A stretch of DNA of 64,000 nucleotides from Pueribacillus sp041725775 (GTDB taxonomy: Bacteria; Bacillota; Bacilli; Bacillales; UBA6769), in the NCBI RefSeq assembly GCF_041725775.1, contig NZ_JBEUEL010000011.1, positions 28,877 through 92,876 on the forward strand, written 5' to 3'. Numbering within the stretch: the stretch's first letter is position 1; each line of letters starts with the position of its first letter. The translations under genes were made by a program, and so were the position numbers. Under the pieces are notes generated by a model. That model ran no database searches. It worked only from the letters and a program-made list of their open reading frames with translations, and was not told where the DNA came from. This document shows positions 25,919-34,843 of the stretch, piece by piece.

Positions 25919-26950
25919 TCATATGCATGAAATGTCAGAAAAATACCGTGTAAGCTTTTTCAGTTCATCCACTTTTGTAACGTCTGTTGGTTGCATCGGA
26001 ATATAAATTTTATTAAATTTCGAAAATCGTATTTCAATTTCATGAAGATACTCTTTTTCCTGCTCTCTTCTTTTTGCTAAAAATTCTCCATCTACATCTT
26101 TTGGCAAAACTCGATTCACAATTAAACTGCCTATCGATATATGATGCTTTTTCAATAGATTAATCGCTTTTTCGGTCTCTAAAATTGGTAGCCTTTCTGG
26201 ATTTAGTACAAAGTAAAAAGACGTCCGGTCTCCATCTAAGAGCCAATCTTTCACTTGCGAAAAACGCTCCCTGCGTTTGTACAACAAATGGTACACATCA
26301 TCGACCCGTTCATCTCGTTCTTGAACTCCTGCTATATTGTCTAACATTTGCTGCATCTCCTGTGACTTCTTACGTTGCGAGAGCATCCCGTCCATCCACA
26401 CTTCCATTATTTCAGGCAATGAAAGTAAACGTAGCGTGTGTCCCGTTGGTGCTGTATCGAACACGACGTGAGCATATTCTTTTTCCGCCTCCAACAGAAT
26501 TTTCGTAAATTCATCAAACAATGCTGCTTCTTCCGCACCAGGAGATACCGCCGCAAAATCAACTTGACGCTCAACCTCTTTTCTCAGATCAGGAGCAGTT
26601 AACCTCTCCAAATTTTGTTTCACTTCGTTGAGGTAGCGTTCCACCGCCTCAGATGTATCTAATTCATGTATGCGCAAATAGGGGATAACTTCAGCCTTTC
26701 CGATTAAATCAGCCAATGAATGCGCTGGATCTGTCGATACAAGTAGAGTGCGTACTCCTTTTTCTGCTAGAGAAAAGGCAAACGTGGCGGAACACGTCGT
26801 TTTCCCGACTCCACCTTTGCCACCAAAAAACGTGATTTCTAATTTTCCAGTGTCCTTTACCGCTTCTTCTTTCTCCCTTTTTTTAAAAAAATTTAACAAC
26901 AACGAAACCCGTCCAATGGAGATTTTTCCATTCCCATTCTTATATGCCAT
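25919..26950 (-). CDS. ArsA/Get3-type ATPase
   Basis: 343 residues. Deviant P-loop GGKGGVGKTT (about 43-52), switch I DPAHSL (74-79), and the A-loop FDTAPTGHTLRLL near 163. It has the single-domain size and lacks the Get3 CxxC. No arsenic genes are near. The first 58 bases overlap the cory-CC-star gene; the ATG at 26950 has no clear ribosome site, and TTG codons at 26902/26899 are alternatives that would remove most of the overlap. Its operon position behind cstA suggests work on the transporter or a small membrane client rather than arsenite. Confidence 0.8.
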   Translation of the reverse strand: MAYKNGNGKISIGRVSLLLNFFKKREKEEAVKDTGKLEITFFGGKGGVGKTTCSATFAFSLAEKGVRTLLVSTDPAHSLADLIGKAEVIPYLRIHELDTSEAVERYLNEVKQNLERLTAPDLRKEVERQVDFAAVSPGAEEAALFDEFTKILLEAEKEYAHVVFDTAPTGHTLRLLSLPEIMEVWMDGMLSQRKKSQEMQQMLDNIAGVQERDERVDDVYHLLYKRRERFSQVKDWLLDGDRTSFYFVLNPERLPILETEKAINLLKKHHISIGSLIVNRVLPKDVDGEFLAKRREQEKEYLHEIEIRFSKFNKIYIPMQPTDVTKVDELKKLTRYFSDISCI

Positions 26951-27162
26951 TCGTGAAAATCTTCCAACATAAACGGGAGAAGTTCGAGCGTATAAAAAGA
27001 AGCGGGATTCGGAAGCCCTAATCGCTCTGAATAAATGAGCAGCTTAAATAGATCATCTCTTTTTTGAATTTCACGTTTCATCGTTTGCCGATATGGTGTA
27101 TAGTACATTTCCGTATAAAAGTGTTTTACATTGTCAGCAAAACTTTGGATTCTTTTCTTCAT
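26893..27162 (-). CDS. cory-CC-star family protein
   Basis: 89 residues, ending GFRCC then stop, the feature the family is named for. The N-terminal half is basic and aromatic (FYTEMYYTPYRQTMKREI). Members are encoded between cstA-type and ArsA-type genes in Bacillus relatives; the function is unknown. The gene ends inside the ArsA-type gene and starts 16 bases after cstA. Confidence 0.7.
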   Translation of the reverse strand: MKKRIQSFADNVKHFYTEMYYTPYRQTMKREIQKRDDLFKLLIYSERLGLPNPASFYTLELLPFMLEDFHEWHIRMGMEKSPLDGFRCC

Positions 27163-27178
27163 TGTACAAACTCCTTAC

Positions 27179-28867
27179 TTACGTTGCAGGCGGGATTGGA
27201 GCTTGTCGCTCTCGTTTAACCGCTGCAACTCCTTCAAGAATAAGCCAAATGTTTAATGCAAGAATGAATGTGCCGACAATAACGAGTAACGTATTTCCTT
27301 CTTTTAAATAGTTAGAAATGTTAATAACCATACTCGTTGCGGTAGCTGTAACGACAACAATCAATGGAATAAGCGCATAAATGAACTTTCTACCTAGACG
27401 CCATAAAATAATCGTAATGATTAATAGCGATAAGCCAGCCGTCAACTGATTCGTCGTTCCGAACAACGGCCAAAGCACCATTCCGCCAGCTCCCGGGTTT
27501 GAGGGGTCAGCTAAAAAGGCAAGTGCAATACAACTTAATAGCGCGATAATAGTGCTAAAGTTTGCATTTTTTAACGGTTTAACGTGATATTGCTCTCCGA
27601 TTTCCGATAAAATAAAACGCTGAAGACGCATTGACGTATCTAGCGTAGTCGCCGCAAACGCAACGACCATAATCGAAATAAACGTAGTCGCAATGATAGG
27701 AGAAATACCGAGATTCGCTAAAAAGCTCCCTGCACCTGTTACGAAAGCAGCTGTTCCTCCTGCACTTGCGGATGCCCACGAACCATAATGTTCGCTCCAT
27801 GCTTCAAATGTTGCAAACCCAGCTGCTGTTGCCATAATTGCAGCAAGCGCAAGCATTCCTTCACCAACAGCACCAAAGTAACCGACGAAACGGGCGTCTG
27901 TTTCTTGATTCAACTGTTTCGAAGAAGTTCCTGAACTTACGAGTCCATGAAAACCAGAAATCGCCCCGCACGCAATCGTCACGAATAACAACGGAAGAAT
28001 CGGTGGTGTCCCAGCCGGTACATTTGTGTTAAACATTGGTGCAACAAAGTCCGGTCTACCGATAAATAAACCGAGATAAAGAATGATTAACCCAAGAAAC
28101 AGCATATGCGAATTAATATAATCTCGTGGTTGGAGTAACGTCCAAACAGGCAGTCTTGAGGCGATCGCCCCATACAAAAGCATAATAATGACCCACCATG
28201 CCGGTGATGGAAGCCCTAACATTGTCTCAGAAAGTGGTAACGGGAATTTCGCTCCAAGAAAAATAAACGTAAATAACAAAAGTAAACCGATGATTGAGGG
28301 CCAGAACAACTTTACTCTTCGCTTATACACTAAAAAACCAATCGAAATCGCCACAGGAATTTGCAGCCAATAAGGAAGAACACTTTCAGGAAAAGCAGTA
28401 AACAAATTAGCAATCGTAACTGCAAATACTGCATTGACTAATAGCAACAAAAAGAAAATAATAAGTAAAAATAAACCTTTTGCCCGTTTTCCAATCACTG
28501 AATTCGTAATAACTCCAACTGATTTTCCTCTGTTACGAACGGACGCCCAAAGCGTTCCAAAATCATGAATTCCTGCAAAAAAGATTGTCCCAAATACAAC
28601 CCAAAGGAGGGCCGGACCCCACCCCCAAATCATCGCAATTGCAGGCCCAACAATAGGTGCCGCTCCCGCAACTGAACTAAAGTGATGTCCCCATAGGACA
28701 AACTTGTTCGTCGGCACATGATCAACACCATCGTGAAATTGATGTGCTGGTGTCACGTAATTTGGATCAAGTCGAAAAATTCTCTCTGCTAAAAAGTTAG
28801 AATAAAACCGATAACCTAAATAGAAAAAAACTAATGCTCCTAACGTCGTAAGCCATGGACTCATCAT
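27179..28867 (-). CDS. cstA: CstA family peptide/pyruvate transporter
   Basis: 562 residues, about 16 membrane helices. The family core is at the N-terminus (HHFSSVAGAAPIVGPAIA near 61-78) and GIHDFG near 99. CstA proteins import pyruvate or peptides during carbon starvation. First gene of a three-gene operon with cory-CC-star and the ArsA-type ATPase. Start at the tandem ATG 28867 behind GGGAGGG. Confidence 0.85.
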   Translation of the reverse strand: MMSPWLTTLGALVFFYLGYRFYSNFLAERIFRLDPNYVTPAHQFHDGVDHVPTNKFVLWGHHFSSVAGAAPIVGPAIAMIWGWGPALLWVVFGTIFFAGIHDFGTLWASVRNRGKSVGVITNSVIGKRAKGLFLLIIFFLLLLVNAVFAVTIANLFTAFPESVLPYWLQIPVAISIGFLVYKRRVKLFWPSIIGLLLLFTFIFLGAKFPLPLSETMLGLPSPAWWVIIMLLYGAIASRLPVWTLLQPRDYINSHMLFLGLIILYLGLFIGRPDFVAPMFNTNVPAGTPPILPLLFVTIACGAISGFHGLVSSGTSSKQLNQETDARFVGYFGAVGEGMLALAAIMATAAGFATFEAWSEHYGSWASASAGGTAAFVTGAGSFLANLGISPIIATTFISIMVVAFAATTLDTSMRLQRFILSEIGEQYHVKPLKNANFSTIIALLSCIALAFLADPSNPGAGGMVLWPLFGTTNQLTAGLSLLIITIILWRLGRKFIYALIPLIVVVTATATSMVINISNYLKEGNTLLVIVGTFILALNIWLILEGVAAVKRERQAPIPPAT

Positions 28868-28944
28868 TCACCCTCCCTTTCATATTTTTCTACTTATTAG
28901 AAGTAGGCTTGTTAGTTAATATGCAATGGAGAGTCTTTTCAGAA

Positions 28945-28980
28945 CAAAAAACCGCCTCATCGCAAAATGATGAAACGGTT
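28945..28980 (-). terminator. Terminator after the 3-methyladenine glycosylase gene
   Basis: Minus strand AACCGTTTCAT/ATGAGGCGGTT with two mismatches, followed by six T. Confidence 0.65.
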
Positions 28981-29072
28981 AGAATCAGACAAAACACAAA
29001 ACCAGTATTGTCTCACTGATGCTCTATCTTTGTGACAACAGATACAGGCATATTTGTTGCCAAAAGTTAATC

Positions 29073-29654
29073 TTATTTTGATACAAATAAATTTCCACTT
29101 ACCCAAAATCGCCACGGATAATTTTTTGCTTCACCTGTATTATCAATACCAATTCGTGTTCCAGTTGATATCGACTTTGGCGTATACCCTTCAGCAATAT
29201 AAATCGGTCGCTCAAACAAAGGTCGTCCATAATCGTCCATGTTGATTCCCATCGCTTTTGTTAATTTTCCTGGTCCGTTCGTTAAATGTATCCTTTGTTC
29301 GACTTTCCTGCGTTCATACATTAAATCAATTCCTGAACAAGGCTCAATAGCACGGATTAAGACAGCTTCAGGCTTTTCAATTTCACCGCTCACGACATTC
29401 ACAAGCGTATGCGTATGCATTTGATACGTGTAAACATAACCCGCTTCACCAAACATAATTTCTGTTCGCTTCGTCCTCCGATTTCCGTAACTATGTGCCG
29501 CTCGATCTTCTGGTCCGATATAGGCTTCTGTCTCAACGATATAGCCTGCTGTAATGCCTAACTCAGTTTCTTTTACTAGCAAACAACCGAGTAAAGCTTT
29601 CGCAAGCTCAAGTGTAGGTTTCTTAAAATCAGCTTTTGAAAGTACCGTAAACAC
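29073..29654 (-). CDS. 3-methyladenine DNA glycosylase (AAG/MPG family)
   Basis: 193 residues. The catalytic strings are YIVETEAYIGPEDRAAHS (Glu of ETEAY) and, later, LTNGPGKLTKAMGI. It removes alkylated purines from DNA. The start is GTG at 29654 behind GGAGGG; the longer frame to 29726 would run into the sortase gene. It follows the sortase by 22 bases and is probably co-transcribed with it. Confidence 0.85.
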   Translation of the reverse strand: MFTVLSKADFKKPTLELAKALLGCLLVKETELGITAGYIVETEAYIGPEDRAAHSYGNRRTKRTEIMFGEAGYVYTYQMHTHTLVNVVSGEIEKPEAVLIRAIEPCSGIDLMYERRKVEQRIHLTNGPGKLTKAMGINMDDYGRPLFERPIYIAEGYTPKSISTGTRIGIDNTGEAKNYPWRFWVSGNLFVSK

Positions 29655-29676
29655 GACCGTATTTCCCTCCGAAGTT

Positions 29677-30243
29677 CTATTCCGCAGCTTTCGGTTTCGC
29701 ATAAATAATATAGCGGTCTGGCGCACTACCTACATACGTAAATGGATAACAAGTTGTCACAGTTAATAACTCTTCATCAATATTTGGATTAATGACCGTA
29801 CGGTCATCTGCATCGACAATTTCTGTTTTTTCAATCACATAAGTAAAAGTACCATACGGCATCTTGACTTCAAGTTCGTCTCCTAATTCTAATTCACCGA
29901 GTCGTCTAAACACGGTATCTCGGTGTCCTGATAATACAATTTGACCTTCTTGAGATGGAAAAGCAGTGCCATCATAATGTCCGACCCCTTTTTCTAGTTC
30001 ATCTTCATCTACTCCTTCAACAATCGGTAATACTTCATCTAATGTTGGAAGTGAAAGAAGCCCTACTTCTTCCCCGGTAGAAGGAGCAAACGAAGAGATA
30101 TCAATTTTTTCTTCCTCTGATATCATCGCCTCAGCCCGTTGCAATGCTTCCTTTTGTTGTTGCTTAGAATCCCAAATATGATAGCCCCCATATAAAATAA
30201 AACCAAGTCCTACAGCAAGTAAAATCGAACCAATGTACTTCAC
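29677..30243 (-). CDS. srtD: Class D sortase
   Basis: 188 residues with an N-terminal membrane anchor (about 4-24). Catalytic residues: His in SGHRDT (about 104-109), Cys in TTCYPF (about 163-168) and Arg in APDRYI near 175. Class D enzymes of Bacillus attach LPxTA/LPDTS proteins to the wall. No intact substrate is encoded in the window; a relic with LPKTAT lies 12 kb upstream. Confidence 0.85.
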   Translation of the reverse strand: MKYIGSILLAVGLGFILYGGYHIWDSKQQQKEALQRAEAMISEEEKIDISSFAPSTGEEVGLLSLPTLDEVLPIVEGVDEDELEKGVGHYDGTAFPSQEGQIVLSGHRDTVFRRLGELELGDELEVKMPYGTFTYVIEKTEIVDADDRTVINPNIDEELLTVTTCYPFTYVGSAPDRYIIYAKPKAAE

Positions 30244-30445
30244 CTAACCACCCCCAGAAAACACAAAATTGTTCATCAACTTACCATTATTTTACTTCAA
30301 TTGCAATAAATATGCTAGCTATTTAAGATCGATCTTTATGAATCCAACATTCACTTAAAATTTCACAGTGATTGTAAAAAACAATGCTGCCTACTTTACA
30401 AAAAACGTAATGCCTGCCCCAAAATATACTCACTATATACTCACT

Positions 30446-30480
30446 AAAAGAAACCCTGTGGGGACACAGGATTTCTTTTA
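30446..30480 (-). terminator. Terminator of yfhD
   Basis: Stem AGAAATCCTGTG/CACAGGGTTTCT with a four-base loop and TTTTA; one mismatch. It touches the stop codon. Confidence 0.8.
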
Positions 30481-30669
30481 CATTCCATTATATTTTTGAA
30501 TGTTTCTTGCTCGCTCTCTAGCAGCTTCTGCTCTTGCCTGCGCTTCTTTGTCATTCTCATCGGCAAGTTCTTCTGAAAACTCAACATCTTCTGCCTTTGC
30601 AGTTTGGCTTTTTGGCATTTGCCCTAAAGATTTTTTCCTGCTAGGATTTCGATGTTCATCACGCCCCAT
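30478..30669 (-). CDS. yfhD: YfhD family small protein
   Basis: 63 residues, highly charged: MGRDEHRNPSRKK, then EDVEFSEELADENDKEAQARAEAA. The DVEFSxELADxxD core matches the Bacillus YfhD family, small spore-former proteins of unknown role. The ATG behind GAGGTGTG is chosen over a start three codons upstream. Confidence 0.75.
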   Translation of the reverse strand: MGRDEHRNPSRKKSLGQMPKSQTAKAEDVEFSEELADENDKEAQARAEAARERARNIQKYNGM

Positions 30670-30817
30670 CACACACACCTCACTTTTGTTAAAATTCCTT
30701 AATTAGTGTGTGTTAATAAGTAAAAATCATGAGCTTTAAATTTGTTAAAATTTTACAAAAGCTGCATTTTTCATGATATAATAAAAATAAATATTTTAAA
30801 ATGAAAGGTGAATTATC

Positions 30818-31166
30818 ATAACAGACCGTGAATTACTAGAATTATTAGTTGATAGAGTAACAAAATTAGACTCTGATAATGACTAGCTTAAAAAGAAATG
30901 GCTAAATTTGATTCTGAGCAAAAAGAAATGAAAGAGACTCAAAAACTGATGCAAGCACAATTATCAGAACGAACGAGATTGTTCGTGTTTATTCGTGTTC
31001 ACAGGAAAAAGCAGATGCAAAGTTAGAAACATTAAGTATGAATTTGCATTCGTCCATAAAAGGAGGACAAGCGCGACAGGAAAAAGTTCTTGAACGTCTT
31101 TCACTTCGGTCAATTGAGCAAGAGTCTGAAATTGTTGATATTAATTTACGTCGTGCGAAATCGTAA
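30818..31166 (+). pseudogene. Coiled-coil protein, decayed
   Basis: Behind AAAGGTG the frame begins with ATA instead of ATG (ITDRELLELLVDRVTKLDSDND), has a stop after 22 codons, resumes with KKEMAKFDSEQKEMKETQKLM, then changes frame and ends ERLSLRSIEQESEIVDINLRRAKS. This is a known type of Bacillus coiled-coil hypothetical, here with a lost start, a stop and a frameshift. Confidence 0.6.
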
Positions 31167-31323
31167 GACCCCAATCCCTACAAGATAAGACATCCTTCTA
31201 TTTCTAACCTTCCTACATTCCAACTTCATATCTGTCTCCTGTAATTCTAACAAAAACACTTTTTCCTACACATATTGCAAACTTCATGTATAATAATACC
31301 TGTTCCCATTACTAGTAGGGAAA

Positions 31324-31362
31324 CGTTGTTCGAAACCATCCAACGATAAAAAACTAAGGAGA
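31324..31362 (+). promoter_or_regulatory. preQ1-I riboswitch
   Basis: P1 arms CGTTG/CAACG close a loop, and the A-rich tail ATAAAAAACTAA runs straight into the AGGAG ribosome site of the next gene. This is the minimal class I preQ1 aptamer with translational control. Confidence 0.85.
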
Positions 31363-31371
31363 CAATTCAAT

Positions 31372-31857
31372 ATGAAGCTAAAAACAATTATCGGCAATGC
31401 GATTTTTGCAGCACTGTATATTGCTGTGTCCGCACTCATTCAGCCATTCGGTTTTACGAATGTGCAATTCCGGATTTCCGAGATTTTTAACCATCTTGTC
31501 GTTTTCAACAAAAAATACATTTTCGGAATTGTGCTCGGTGTCTTTTTTACTAATTTATTTTTCTCGCCATTATTGCCATACGATTTAATTTTTGGTGTTG
31601 GACATTCACTCATTACATTGCTCATTTTAATCGGTGCAATGAAATTTATTAAAGGAACGTGGGCACGACTCCTGTTTAACACAGCTCTATTTACGTTTAC
31701 GATGTTTATTATTGCCTTTGAGCTAAAACTCGCTTTCGGCCTTCCATTTTGGTTTGGATGGTTGACGACAGCTGCAGGTGAATTTATTGTCATGCTCATC
31801 GGTGTACCGATCATGTACTTACTAAACAAGCGACTTCGCTTTTCAGAGCGAGTATAA
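31372..31857 (+). CDS. queT: QueT family queuosine-precursor transporter
   Basis: 161 residues, five to six helices, ECF S-component type. N-terminal AIFAALYIAVSALIQPFGF and FRISEIFNHL are typical of QueT. The preQ1 riboswitch overlapping its ribosome site supports uptake of preQ0/preQ1 or a related base. The shared ECF energising module is not encoded beside it. Confidence 0.88.
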   Translation: MKLKTIIGNAIFAALYIAVSALIQPFGFTNVQFRISEIFNHLVVFNKKYIFGIVLGVFFTNLFFSPLLPYDLIFGVGHSLITLLILIGAMKFIKGTWARLLFNTALFTFTMFIIAFELKLAFGLPFWFGWLTTAAGEFIVMLIGVPIMYLLNKRLRFSERV

Positions 31858-31860
31858 TAA

Positions 31861-31889
31861 AAACGGTGAATTACTCACCGTTTTTTTTA
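31861..31889 (+). terminator. Terminator of queT
   Basis: AACGGTGA/TCACCGTT stem, eight T following. Confidence 0.85.
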
Positions 31890-32108
31890 GATCTCAACAA
31901 CGGCATTCGTTCATTACGTGCAAGATTTCTCTTACCTTTGTCGGCGATTCATTAGCATTAAAATAATTAGCTCTGTAATGAAATAGACATGTTACGAAAA
32001 ATATAAGTTTCCCACATTATATTTCAACTCTTTTCAATTATTATTAAAAACCTTATGTCTAGGCATACTAAAAATAAACCAAACTATATAAAAAGAGGTG
32101 GTTCAAAC

Positions 32109-32342
32109 ATGCCAAAAGACAGTGAAAACACTCATTCTAAGTCAACGCCTCACTTCGATGGACAGCGTGATCGCGTTATCAATGATTCACAAGGAACACA
32201 AATGGGCGTACGTATAGACCGAACGAAGCAAAACCCTTATGGTGTGACTGAGTTGAAAAATGAAAACATGAAAGAATTTAAATCGTTGACAAGCGGGAAA
32301 ACAATTAATAACAATCACAAACATAAGAAAACAGAGCTATAA
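32109..32342 (+). CDS. Small polar hypothetical protein
   Basis: 77 residues, no hydrophobic segment, rich in Asn, Lys and His, with DGQRDRVINDSQGTQMG in the middle. Not recognised; it resembles the small hydrophilic proteins often found in Bacillus spores only in composition. GAGGTGG lies before the ATG, and a terminator overlaps its end. Confidence 0.6.
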   Translation: MPKDSENTHSKSTPHFDGQRDRVINDSQGTQMGVRIDRTKQNPYGVTELKNENMKEFKSLTSGKTINNNHKHKKTEL

Positions 32343-32365
32343 ACGAACGAGCTCTGTTTCTTTTT
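32328..32365 (+). terminator. Terminator of the small polar protein gene
   Basis: AACAGAGCT/AGCTCTGTT stem with TTCTTTTT; the stem includes the last codons. Confidence 0.75.
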
Positions 32366-32636
32366 GTAGATTAAAAAATGGGAACAAAACGATACTTAAA
32401 CCATGATTTCACTGTTATATGAGAAGCATTGGTTTCGTTTGTCATTATTTCCCGAGAAATGATTCTTTATTACTATTTCTTGTCAAAATTTATCCGTTCA
32501 TCGATTAGCCCATGTGCTCACTGCCCTTCCGATTTGCTAATGAACGAGACATGATTGTCCACTTTTTTGCATATAATCGGAGTAATGAAAATGACCATGG
32601 CTAGTATACTTTTAATTAGAAGGGCTGGGAATAAAG

Positions 32637-32990
32637 ATGTTAAGGTTAATTCGTTTCATCGTTGCTTACGTATTCATTACGTCAGGTTTAATGAAATTTT
32701 TAAGTATAGAGTTAAGCAACTATTTCATAAACTTAGGCTTTCTTTATCCAGTTTATTTTAAAAACATGATCGCACTCATTGAAATCGTTTGCGGTATTTT
32801 GATTTTCTTAAACAAACGAGTAAAGTATTCAACTATTCCTTTAATCGCCATCATGATTGGGGCATTGCTTACAACGAAAGTACCGCTCTTACAAACTAGT
32901 TTCATGAACTTTATTTTTCAAGCGCGCTTAGATATCGTCATGCTCGCTTTACTTGTCATGTTATATCAAAACTATCATCGTAACTATTAA
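32637..32990 (+). CDS. DoxX-like four-helix membrane protein
   Basis: 117 residues, four helices, with FITSGLMKFLS near residue 17 and a later ALIEIVCGILIFL, the DoxX/SURF4-like pattern. Role unknown. It converges on desR with a one-base gap and no obvious terminator between. Confidence 0.7.
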   Translation: MLRLIRFIVAYVFITSGLMKFLSIELSNYFINLGFLYPVYFKNMIALIEIVCGILIFLNKRVKYSTIPLIAIMIGALLTTKVPLLQTSFMNFIFQARLDIVMLALLVMLYQNYHRNY

Positions 32991-32991
32991 A

Positions 32992-33597
32992 TTATTTAAA
33001 CCAACCTTTTTCTTTTGAGCGAGTAATCGCTTCAATCCGGTTTTTCACTTCTAATTTATCAAGAATCCCAGAAATATAATTTCGAACGGTCCCTGTTTTA
33101 ATTTTTAATTTATCCGCAATTTCATTCGTATTCTTTCCATCAGCAACGAGCTCAAGCACTTCTTTTTCACGATTTGTTAGTGGGTTCTCCTCACTATAAG
33201 CCGTTTCAATGAGCTCTGGAGCATAAATGCGTTTTCCTTCCATCACACTTCGGATCGTACTTGCGAGTTCTTCACTCGGACTGTCTTTCAATAAATAAGC
33301 ACTTACACCAGCCTTAATAGCCCGCTGAAAATAACCGGATCGTGCAAATGTCGTCAAAATGATGACTTTACAATTCGAACCTTTCTCTTTTAACTCTTCA
33401 GCCGCTTCAAGTCCACTTTTAATCGGCATTTCGATATCCATAATGCAAATATCAGGATCATGTAATTGAACGAGTGCAAGTGCATCCTCTCCGTTCGTTG
33501 CTTTTCCGACGACTTCTAGATCGTCCTCCAAATCTAACAATGACCCAAGTGCTCCGAGCATCATTCGTTGATCTTCTGCAATTACAATACGAATCAT
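32992..33597 (-). CDS. desR: Response regulator DesR
   Basis: 201 residues: receiver domain with phosphoacceptor D54 (CIMDIEMP) and a LuxR-type HTH (LTNREKEVLELVADGKNTNEIADKL near 140-165). In B. subtilis phosphorylated DesR switches on the desaturase gene when the membrane stiffens in the cold. Three bases after desK; the desaturase is in the same block. Confidence 0.9.
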   Translation of the reverse strand: MIRIVIAEDQRMMLGALGSLLDLEDDLEVVGKATNGEDALALVQLHDPDICIMDIEMPIKSGLEAAEELKEKGSNCKVIILTTFARSGYFQRAIKAGVSAYLLKDSPSEELASTIRSVMEGKRIYAPELIETAYSEENPLTNREKEVLELVADGKNTNEIADKLKIKTGTVRNYISGILDKLEVKNRIEAITRSKEKGWFK

Positions 33598-33600
33598 TCA

Positions 33601-34728
33601 TTATCCCTCCTGTATCGGCTTAATGACATTTGGAACCTTCATCACTAGAGACATTCCTAAAGTCGGATCAATGTGCAAGCTGCCATTAATAAACTCCAAC
33701 CTTTCTTTCATACCCGCTAATCCGTGTCCTTTTTTAAGATCAATCGGATGTAAATGACCGATTCCATTATCATAGACATGAATTTTCACTTCATCACGTG
33801 TTTGTTCAATAGATACATTACACTTCGTCGCTTGACTATGCTTCACAACATTCGTAACAGCTTCCTTTAGACACATACTAAGAACACTTTCAACACCTAA
33901 CGGAATGTTCCTCAGCGTCGGATTTCCTTCTAATGTAAATTGAATATTTGCTGCTTTTAAAATGCTTTCAACCCGTTCAATTTCATCTTTCAATTTTACT
34001 CCGCGCATATTAGAAACAAGCTCTCGAACTTCTTTTAATGCCACACGTGCCGTTTGTTGAATATCATGAATTTCCCGCTTAGCCACATCAGGCTTTTTAT
34101 CTAATATTTTTATCGCTAAATCACTTTTTAGACCAATTAATGATAATTTCTGTCCTAACGTATCATGCAGGTCACGAGCAATTCGCTGCCTTTCTTCAAT
34201 TACCACTAATTGAGAAATTCGTTTATGTGCTTTTTCAAGCTGACCTTCAAGCTGCTCACGACGGTTCCGATTGTATAAATGAAACGGGAGTAAAATAATT
34301 CCGATAATACAGATGATGACGAACGAAAGTTGTGATAGAAAATATTCTGGTTTTACTAATACTCCAAAAACGACCGCAATGATCGTTAACACTAAATGAA
34401 CACCGTACAGCACGAAAAAACCAACCGTATGACGAATATTCCCAATCATCACAGCAAGAAACAGTGAAAAATAGACATAGCCAAAAAAGAATGTCAAAGC
34501 GCAACTGATCATCATTCCAATGCTCATCCAAAAATAGACAAGCCAACCTTTTGCGAAAAAAGAGAAACGATAAGACAAGAAAAATACAATGACCATGAGT
34601 GTACCTGAAACGATTTCGAGTGTCGAAGTAGAACGAAAAATAAAAAAGAATGGCAAAATGAAAAATATAATCCAAACATATATACTAATCCACGGACTTT
34701 TCGGAAAGAGTTGGTACCATTTTTGCAT
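33601..34728 (-). CDS. desK: Membrane-thickness/cold sensor histidine kinase DesK
   Basis: 375 residues: five predicted helices in the first 150, a linker coiled coil, HisKA_3 with the phosphorylated H188 in ARDLHDTLGQ (same position as in B. subtilis DesK), and an HATPase with DNGIGH and GHGLAGM. It acts as kinase in the cold and phosphatase when warm. Confidence 0.9.
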   Translation of the reverse strand: MQKWYQLFPKSPWISIYVWIIFFILPFFFIFRSTSTLEIVSGTLMVIVFFLSYRFSFFAKGWLVYFWMSIGMMISCALTFFFGYVYFSLFLAVMIGNIRHTVGFFVLYGVHLVLTIIAVVFGVLVKPEYFLSQLSFVIICIIGIILLPFHLYNRNRREQLEGQLEKAHKRISQLVVIEERQRIARDLHDTLGQKLSLIGLKSDLAIKILDKKPDVAKREIHDIQQTARVALKEVRELVSNMRGVKLKDEIERVESILKAANIQFTLEGNPTLRNIPLGVESVLSMCLKEAVTNVVKHSQATKCNVSIEQTRDEVKIHVYDNGIGHLHPIDLKKGHGLAGMKERLEFINGSLHIDPTLGMSLVMKVPNVIKPIQEG

Positions 34729-34780
34729 ATAAGACTCCTTTAAAACTCAAGCTTCTCTTCTTCGTCATTATAACAGTAGA

Positions 34781-34819
34781 AAAAGACTAAAAGCCATCTA
34801 ATTTAACAAATAGATGGCT
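34781..34819 (-). terminator. Terminator of des
   Basis: Nine-base perfect stem AGCCATCTA/TAGATGGCT with a T-rich tail on the minus strand, between des and desK. Confidence 0.75.
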
Positions 34820-34843
34820 CAATACATAAATAATGCAGAGAGA

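Noticed and set aside
25919..26950. Arsenic resistance ATPase
   Set aside because: No arsR, arsB, arsC or arsD in the window, and the operon context is cstA.
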